Source: Pseudomonadota bacterium (GTDB lineage Bacteria; Pseudomonadota; Gammaproteobacteria; Pseudomonadales; Pseudomonadaceae). From it: a stretch of 6,460 nucleotides of DNA. Of the stretch, positions 1-4,263 are shown one piece after another. Position 1 is the stretch's first letter. Each line of letters opens with the position of its first letter. The notes beneath the pieces were generated by a model. It had not been told where the DNA came from and made no database searches. It saw only the letters and a list, made by a program, of their open reading frames with translations. The translations under genes were made by a program, and so were the position numbers. The DNA lies in NCBI GenBank assembly GCA_023388335.1, contig JAEWGL010000149.1:1-6460 (forward strand), given 5' to 3'.

Positions 1-121
1 CGCTGCCGTACAGCAGGCCGTCCTGCGGGTACTCTGCGGCGTAACGCGCCTGCCCGGTGACCTTGGCGGCACCGTCGACGCGGTCCAGGGGTTGGCCTGA
101 GGCCGATTGCATTCGGTTCAT
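1..121 (-). CDS. paoC: Molybdenum-binding subunit of PaoABC-type aldehyde oxidoreductase, N-terminal fragment
   Basis: Only the first 40 codons lie in the window; the gene runs off the left edge. The translation begins MNRMQSASGQPLDRVDG and continues with AAKVTGQARYAAEYP. This is the opening of xanthine-dehydrogenase-family large subunits (the R-x-D-G...K-V-T-G-x-A-R/K-Y pattern), close to the start of E. coli PaoC. In this family the large subunit carries the molybdopterin cofactor and oxidises the substrate, passing electrons to the Fe-S and FAD subunits. The start is supported by a 1-base overlap with the preceding stop codon (TGATG) and by an AGGGGGG ribosome binding site at 130-136, eight bases upstream. 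A second ATG three codons in is possible but worse placed. No signal peptide is visible. The catalytic residues are outside the window, so substrate class is inferred only from the partner subunits. Confidence 0.85.
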   Translation of the reverse strand, partial: MNRMQSASGQPLDRVDGAAKVTGQARYAAEYPQDGLLYGS

Positions 122-1107
122 CACAGACGCCCCCCTGCCGCGGCTTCGCTCAAGGCGCGCACGATCGCGCGGCGCGCCAGCTCGACTTTGAAGCCATTGT
201 GGGCAAGCGGTTGCGCGCCCTTGACCATGGCTTGGGCCGCGGCTTCGAAGGTCTTGCGTGAAACCGGCTGGCCTTTGAGCGCGTGCTCTACCGCCGGGTT
301 GCGCCAGGGCTTGTGCGCCACGCCGCCCAGCACCAGGCGAGCGTCGCTGATCACTTCGCCGTCCAGCTCGAGGGCGGCTGCCACCGACACCAGAGCAAAG
401 GCATAGGACGCCCGGTCACGGATCTTCAGGTACCGAGCATGTTGGGCGAATCCGCGGTGAGGCAGCTCGAGCGCCGTCACCAGCTCATCTTCGGCCAATT
501 GATTGTCCTGCTCGGGCGTATTACCCGGCAAGCGGTGGAAGTCGGCAAAGGCAATCTGCCGCTTGCCCGCTTTTCCCTCTACATGCACCACGGCCTCCAG
601 CGCGGCCAGGGCCACGCACATGTCCGACGGGTGCACGGCAACGCAGGCCTGGCTGGCGCCGAAGATCGCGTGAATGCGGTTCAGGCCCTCGCGAGCCCGG
701 CAGCCGCTGCCCGGCTCGCGCTTGTTGCACGGCGTGCTGGCGTCGTAGAAGTAGTAGCAGCGGGTGCGTTGCAGCAGGTTGCCCCCGGTGCTGGCCATGT
801 TGCGCAGCTGCGGCGAAGCGCCGGCGAGAATGGCCTCGGCCAGCAAGGGGTAGCGCTGCTCCACGAGTGGATGCCAGGCCAGGTCGGCATTGGACACCAG
901 CGCGCCGATCAAGAGGCCGCCGCTGGCGGTTTCCTGGACGTCGTGCAACGGCAGGCCATTGATGTCGATCAGGCGCTCGGGCCGGGCGACGTTTTCTTTC
1001 ATCAGGTCCACCAGGTTGGTACCACCGGCAATGAACCGGGTCGCCGGACCTGCCAGCTGGACCGCCTCGCTCACCTGGGCGGGCTTGCTGTAGGCAAAAG
1101 GCATCAT
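121..1107 (-). CDS. paoB: FAD-binding subunit with 4Fe-4S cluster, PaoABC-type aldehyde oxidoreductase
   Basis: A 328-residue middle subunit of a molybdenum hydroxylase; E. coli PaoB (YagS) is 318. It is expected to bind FAD and pass electrons from the Fe-S clusters to an acceptor. The FAD-domain motifs are FIAGGTNLVDLMK (25-37) and AGASPQLRNMASTGGNL (95-111). Right after these, RCYYFYD...PCNKREPGSGC gives C117, C127 and C136, with C155 further on. These four cysteines match the extra 4Fe-4S site known from PaoB and 4-hydroxybenzoyl-CoA reductase and absent from ordinary xanthine dehydrogenase FAD subunits. The C-terminal CO-dehydrogenase-type domain contains KIRDRASYAFALVSVAA (228-244) and GGVAHKPWR (261-269), both nearly identical to PaoB. 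The ATG at 1107 overlaps the paoA stop (ATGA) and follows GGAGGG at 1116-1121. A longer frame reaching 1308 is out-of-frame paoA sequence. A generic annotation would be xanthine dehydrogenase family subunit M; the actual substrate is not shown. Confidence 0.93.
   Translation of the reverse strand: MMPFAYSKPAQVSEAVQLAGPATRFIAGGTNLVDLMKENVARPERLIDINGLPLHDVQETASGGLLIGALVSNADLAWHPLVEQRYPLLAEAILAGASPQLRNMASTGGNLLQRTRCYYFYDASTPCNKREPGSGCRAREGLNRIHAIFGASQACVAVHPSDMCVALAALEAVVHVEGKAGKRQIAFADFHRLPGNTPEQDNQLAEDELVTALELPHRGFAQHARYLKIRDRASYAFALVSVAAALELDGEVISDARLVLGGVAHKPWRNPAVEHALKGQPVSRKTFEAAAQAMVKGAQPLAHNGFKVELARRAIVRALSEAAAGGRL
130..136 (-). promoter_or_regulatory. Ribosome binding site of paoC
   Basis: The minus strand reads AGGGGGG here, eight bases before the ATG at 121. 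It lies inside the last codons of paoB. Its strength and spacing decide the paoC start, and with the TGATG junction they suggest translational coupling. Confidence 0.7.
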
Positions 1108-1628
1108 GAATGCTGCCCTCCGTGCCGTGAAGCGTCGTCCTGCATCTGGGGCAAGGCCTCCTCCACGGCGGCGATGATATTGCTGTAGGCGCCGCAGCGG
1201 CACAGGTTGCCGCTCATCAGTTCCTGGATCTGTTCGCGATTGTGCGCGCGGCCTTCCCGGGCCAGGCCGACCGCCGAGCAGATCTGACCAGGGGTGCAAT
1301 AGCCGCACTGGAAGGCATCGTGGCTGATGAAGGCGCGTTGCAGCGGGTGCAGTTCATCGCCGTCGGCCAGGCCTTCGATGGTGGTCAGTTCATCGCCGTC
1401 GCACATGATCGCCAGGGTCAGGCAGGCATTGACACGCACACCATTGCGCAGCACCGTGCAGGCGCCGCACTGGCCGTGGTCGCAGCCTTTCTTGCTGCCG
1501 ACCAGGTCGAGTTGGTCACGCAGCAGATCAAGGAGGGTCAGCCAGGGCTGCACCTGAAGCTGTCGGGGCTGGCCATTGAGGGTCAGGCTGATCGCCTGGC
1601 CTGCCTGGGCCGTTGCTATCTCGCTCAT
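1104..1628 (-). CDS. paoA: 2Fe-2S subunit of PaoABC-type aldehyde oxidoreductase, without Tat signal
   Basis: A 174-residue electron-transfer subunit with two 2Fe-2S clusters. The N-terminal plant-ferredoxin-like domain has GCDHGQCGACTV with C49, C54, C57 and then C69. The C-terminal helical domain has CGYCTPGQ (C108, C111) and GNLCRCGAY (C143, C145). All eight ligands are intact. KKGCDHGQCGACTV and TTIEGL are shared with E. coli PaoA. E. coli PaoA is about 229 residues and starts with a twin-arginine export signal; this protein starts MSEIATAQAGQAISLTLNG and has none. Extending the frame upstream to 1736 also reveals no RR motif or hydrophobic stretch, so I infer a cytoplasmic enzyme. The ATG at 1628 follows GTGAGG at 1634-1639 with a five-base gap; an ATG at 1670 lacks such a site. 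This is the first gene of the operon visible here. A maturation factor (PaoD type) would be expected beyond paoC, outside the window. Confidence 0.93.
   Translation of the reverse strand: MSEIATAQAGQAISLTLNGQPRQLQVQPWLTLLDLLRDQLDLVGSKKGCDHGQCGACTVLRNGVRVNACLTLAIMCDGDELTTIEGLADGDELHPLQRAFISHDAFQCGYCTPGQICSAVGLAREGRAHNREQIQELMSGNLCRCGAYSNIIAAVEEALPQMQDDASRHGGQHS
1116..1121 (-). promoter_or_regulatory. Ribosome binding site of paoB
   Basis: The minus strand reads GGAGGG, eight bases before the ATG at 1107 and inside the last codons of paoA. It fixes the paoB start at 1107 and argues against the longer upstream frame. Confidence 0.75.
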
Positions 1629-1656
1629 AAGGACCTCACGGTTGGTGTCTTTTTGC

Positions 1657-1668
1657 GCAGCTGGCTGC
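1657..1668. repeat. Short inverted repeat upstream of paoA
   Basis: GCAGC and GCTGC flank a two-base centre, 29-40 bases upstream of the paoA start. It could be an operator half-site pair, but a 10-base palindrome in GC-rich DNA can arise by chance. No regulator gene is next to it. Confidence 0.2.
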
Positions 1669-1773
1669 ATTTTCAAGGTACGACCGGCGGGCAATGGCAA
1701 GCGTTCAGCGCAAGTTCGCCAGTGGATCGCGGCCATCGGGCAGCGTACGGGTGCCGCCCGGGCATTTCGCGGC

Positions 1774-1779
1774 TACAAT
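1774..1779 (+). promoter_or_regulatory. Candidate -10 box for rlhA
   Basis: TACAAT within GGCTACAATGCGCGCC is one base from the sigma-70 consensus TATAAT and is followed by a GC-rich stretch. It would start a transcript near 1786, giving a leader of about 28 bases. No convincing -35 box lies 16-18 bases upstream (around 1751 the sequence is GTGCCG), so the call rests on the -10 alone. Confidence 0.38.
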
Positions 1780-1813
1780 GCGCGCCTACCGTGACAAGCC
1801 AGAACAGAAAAAC

Positions 1814-3814
1814 ATGTCCCTGCCCAAACATCATTTGGAACTGCTCAGCCCTGCGCGCGACGTCAGCATTGCCCGCGAGGCCATCCTGCACGGCGCCGAC
1901 GCCGTGTACATCGGCGGCCCCAGCTTCGGCGCGCGGCACAACGCCTGCAACGAAGTCGGCGAGATCGCGCAACTGGTCGAGTTCGCCCGCCGCTACCATG
2001 CGCGGGTGTTCACCACCATCAACACCATCCTCCATGACAACGAACTGGAGCCGGCGCGCAAGCTGATCCACCAGCTCTACGATGCCGGCGTCGACGCGCT
2101 GATCGTCCAGGACCTAGGGGTGATGGAGCTGGATATCCCGCCGATCGAGCTGCACGCCAGTACCCAGACCGACATCCGTACCCTGGGCCGGGCCAAGTTC
2201 CTCGACCAGGCCGGGTTCTCCCAACTGGTCCTGGCCCGTGAGCTGAACCTCAAGGAAATCCGCGCCATCGCCGATGAGACCGACGCGGCGATCGAGTTCT
2301 TCATCCACGGCGCGTTGTGCGTGGCCTTCTCCGGCCAGTGCAACATCTCCCACGCCCAGACCGGCCGCAGCGCCAACCGCGGCGACTGCTCGCAGGCCTG
2401 TCGCCTGCCCTACACCCTCAAGGATGACCAGGGCCGCGTGGTGGCCTTCGAGAAGCACCTGTTGTCGATGAAAGACAACAACCAGAGCGCCAACCTGCGC
2501 GCGCTGGTGGATGCCGGCGTGCGATCGTTCAAGATCGAAGGACGCTACAAGGACATGGGCTACGTGAAGAACATCACCGCCTACTACCGCCAGCGCCTGG
2601 ACGAAATCCTCGAGGACCGCCCGGACCTGGCCCGCGCCTCGAGCGGGCGCACCGCGCACTTCTTCGTGCCCGATCCGGACAAGACCTTCCACCGTGGCAG
2701 CACCGACTACTTCGTCAGTGATCGCAAGATCGACATCGGCGCCTTCGACACCCCGACCTTCACCGGGTTGCCGGTGGGCGTGATCGAGAAGACCGGCAAG
2801 CACGACCTGCTGGTGGTGACCCATGAGCCGCTGTCCAACGGCGACGGCCTCAACGTGCAGATCAAGCGCGAGGTGGTGGGTTTGCGCGCCAACATCGCCG
2901 AGCTCAAGGGCGAGTTCGAGGAGGACGGCGCCAAGCGCTACCGTTATCGCGTCGAGCCCAATGAGATGCCCGAAGGGATGCACCGCCTGCGCCCGAACCA
3001 CCCGTTGAGCCGCAACCTGGACCACAACTGGCAGCAGGCCTTGCAGCGCACCTCGGCCGAGCGCCGCGTCGGCGTGGCCTGGTCCGCGCGCCTGGGCGAA
3101 GAGCGCCTGGAGCTGACCGCCACCAGTGAAGAAGGGGTCAGTGCCAGCGTTGCCCTGGCCGGTCCGTTCGGCCTGGCCAACAAGCCGGAACAGGCGCTGG
3201 AACAACTGCGCGACCTGCTCGGCCAGTTGGGCACCACCCAGTACCACGCCACCGCGATCGACCTGGATGCACCCCAGGCTTACTTTATTCCCAACTCGCA
3301 GCTCAAGGCCCTGCGCCGTGAAGTCATCGAGGCGCTGACCGCCGCCCGCATCGCCGCCCATCCACGGGGCGGGCGCAAGGCCGAAAGCGTGCCGGCTCCG
3401 GTGTATCCGGAATCGCACCTGTCATTCCTGGCCAACGTCTACAACGAGAAAGCGCGCGCCTTCTATCACCGTCACGGCGTGCAGTTGATCGACGCGGCCT
3501 ACGAGGCCCACGAAGAGACGGGCGAAGTGCCGGTGATGATCACCAAGCACTGCCTGCGTTTCTCCTTCAACCTCTGCCCCAAGCAGGCCAAGGGAGTGAC
3601 CGGCGTGCGCACCAAGGTCGCGCCGATGCAGCTGGTGCAAGGTAATGAAGTGCTGACGCTGAAGTTCGATTGCAAGCCGTGTGAAATGCACGTGATCGGC
3701 AAGATGAAAGGCCACATCCTCGACCTGCCGCAGCCCGGTAGCGTGGTGCAGCAGGTCGTGGGGCATATCAGCCCTGAAGACCTGCTCAAGACCATCCCCC
3801 GCGCGCCACATTGA
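1814..3814 (+). CDS. rlhA: 23S rRNA 5-hydroxycytidine C2501 synthase (U32 family)
   Basis: A 666-residue protein resembling E. coli RlhA (YdcP, 653 residues) over its whole length. RlhA hydroxylates C2501 in the peptidyl-transferase centre of 23S rRNA; in E. coli this depends on iron and on prephenate supply. These proteins were long called U32 peptidases or collagenase-like. The start HHLELLSPARD (6-16), then GADAVYIGGP, matches the N-terminal barrel. The U32 signature is EFFIHGALCVAFSGQCNIS (161-179), followed by NRGDCSQACRLPY. C169, C176, C192 and C196 are likely Fe-S ligands by family analogy. SFKIEGR is at 238-244. The middle domain fits the DUF3656 position. The C-terminus has HCLRFSFNLCPKQ (C580, C588) and DCKPCEMHVIGK (C620, C623). 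The 453-residue paralogue TrhP/YegQ lacks this extension, so RlhA fits better. The ATG at 1814 was chosen by similarity; its Shine-Dalgarno is weak. In-frame starts at 1694 and 1778 add residues unlike the family. It appears monocistronic. Confidence 0.95.
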   Translation: MSLPKHHLELLSPARDVSIAREAILHGADAVYIGGPSFGARHNACNEVGEIAQLVEFARRYHARVFTTINTILHDNELEPARKLIHQLYDAGVDALIVQDLGVMELDIPPIELHASTQTDIRTLGRAKFLDQAGFSQLVLARELNLKEIRAIADETDAAIEFFIHGALCVAFSGQCNISHAQTGRSANRGDCSQACRLPYTLKDDQGRVVAFEKHLLSMKDNNQSANLRALVDAGVRSFKIEGRYKDMGYVKNITAYYRQRLDEILEDRPDLARASSGRTAHFFVPDPDKTFHRGSTDYFVSDRKIDIGAFDTPTFTGLPVGVIEKTGKHDLLVVTHEPLSNGDGLNVQIKREVVGLRANIAELKGEFEEDGAKRYRYRVEPNEMPEGMHRLRPNHPLSRNLDHNWQQALQRTSAERRVGVAWSARLGEERLELTATSEEGVSASVALAGPFGLANKPEQALEQLRDLLGQLGTTQYHATAIDLDAPQAYFIPNSQLKALRREVIEALTAARIAAHPRGGRKAESVPAPVYPESHLSFLANVYNEKARAFYHRHGVQLIDAAYEAHEETGEVPVMITKHCLRFSFNLCPKQAKGVTGVRTKVAPMQLVQGNEVLTLKFDCKPCEMHVIGKMKGHILDLPQPGSVVQQVVGHISPEDLLKTIPRAPH

Positions 3815-3816
3815 GT

Positions 3817-3849
3817 GAGGGGCGAGCGCGGCGCTGCGGCGTCGCCCTC
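3817..3849 (+). terminator. GC-rich hairpin just after rlhA
   Basis: Bases 3817-3825 (GAGGGGCGA) pair with 3842-3849 (TCGCCCTC) through eight base pairs with one bulged G. Inside, 3827-3829 can pair with 3839-3841, extending the stem. It begins two bases after the rlhA stop. There is no run of T after it, so it is not a classic intrinsic terminator; it may protect the mRNA end or mark a Rho-dependent stop. Confidence 0.4.
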
Positions 3850-3960
3850 GCCTGCCTGGCAGTACGCGGGCATGGAAATCCAGACACAGGTAAACCCCAG
3901 CCATGAGGCGGCTGAAGACAAGGTCAAGCAAGGCATGGAGAGAAAATTATCGACTGAATG

Positions 3961-3986
3961 AACGCTGGCCCGGATTCGGTAGCGTT
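3961..3986. repeat. Hairpin-forming inverted repeat between rlhA and tRNA-Gln
   Basis: AACGCT (3961-3966) and AGCGTT (3981-3986) are perfect inverted copies. Inside them CCG (3970-3972) pairs with CGG (3977-3979) across a four-base loop. It lies 26 bases beyond the tRNA 3' end on the tRNA's strand, so it may help end that transcript or take part in processing. Neither side carries a T run. Confidence 0.35.
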
Positions 3987-4011
3987 TGTCGAGAGGTACT
4001 GCGAGGAAAAA

Positions 4012-4086
4012 TGGCAGGGGCGGCTGGATTCGAACCAACGCATGGCAGGATCAAAACCTGCTGCCTTACCGCTTGGCGACGCCCCT
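4012..4086 (-). tRNA. tRNA-Gln (anticodon UUG)
   Basis: The minus strand folds into a complete 75-base cloverleaf with an encoded CCA end. The acceptor stem is AGGGGCG with CGCCCCT, seven Watson-Crick pairs, followed by G73 and CCA. The D arm is GCC-AAGCGGTAA-GGC. The anticodon arm is GCAGG-TTTTGAT-CCTGC with anticodon TTG at 4052-4054, reading glutamine codons CAA and CAG. The variable loop is CATGC. The T arm is GTTGG-TTCGAAT-CCAGC with one G-U pair. The D arm and T loop match E. coli tRNA-Gln. The glutamine identity features G2-C71, G3-C70 and G73 are present. The first pair is A1-U72 rather than the U1-A72 of E. coli. Five Ts (4007-4011 on this strand) directly follow the CCA. The gene stands alone, divergent from pqqU. 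Confidence 0.96.
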
Positions 4087-4100
4087 GTGGAATGCGCGAC

Positions 4101-4129
4101 AATTTACCAACATCCAGAGCTTCTGGGAA
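4101..4129 (-). promoter_or_regulatory. Candidate promoter of tRNA-Gln
   Basis: On the minus strand a -35-like TTCCCA (4124-4129) and a -10-like TAAATT (4101-4106) are separated by 17 bases. Transcription would begin near 4094, about eight bases before the mature tRNA 5' end. The bases between the -10 and that point are GC-rich (GTCGCGC), as in promoters of stable RNAs under stringent control. The match is moderate, but position and spacing are good. Confidence 0.5.
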
Positions 4130-4223
4130 CCCCCGCGTGAAAAAATTATTCTAAAAACAGCTGCTTACTTCTGTGCTCAGCGAAACCCAGCCAGTCTTTT
4201 GCAGGCTTTCCAGGACATTGTCG

Positions 4224-4229
4224 TATCAT
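4224..4229 (+). promoter_or_regulatory. Candidate -10 box for pqqU
   Basis: TATCAT followed by CGCGCGCC resembles a sigma-70 -10 box and would give a leader of about 28 bases. The best -35 candidate, TTGCAG at 4199-4204, has a long 19-base spacer. I see no good Fur box (repeated GATAAT-like units) in 4087-4263, although 4141-4158 is AT-rich. Confidence 0.3.
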
Positions 4230-4252
4230 CGCGCGCCTATCTACACCTTTGC

Positions 4253-4258
4253 AGGAAG
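4253..4258 (+). promoter_or_regulatory. Ribosome binding site of pqqU
   Basis: AGGAAG lies five bases before the ATG at 4264. It decides for that ATG against an in-frame TTG at 4249, which would overlap this site and has no comparable one of its own. Confidence 0.75.
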
Positions 4259-4263
4259 CCTCG

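Noticed and set aside
1694..1813. Longer rlhA start points at 1694 or 1778
   Set aside because: The added residues do not resemble RlhA N-termini. The ATG at 1778 overlaps the likely -10 box.
283..2066. Plus-strand frames of 301 and 274 codons opposite the pao genes
   Set aside because: They are antisense to paoB and paoA, whose cofactor motifs are intact. The second also runs out of frame into rlhA.
2114..3418. Long 434-codon minus-strand frame
   Set aside because: It lies entirely within rlhA, whose product is recognised throughout. GC-rich third positions keep the opposite strand free of stops.
4012..4086. tRNA gene as an attachment site of an integrated element
   Set aside because: No integrase, no second copy of the tRNA 3' end, and only conserved chromosomal genes on both sides.
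4130..4170. Fur box ahead of the TonB-dependent receptor
   Set aside because: The segment is AT-rich, but I could not align a convincing GATAATGATAATCATTATC-like site.
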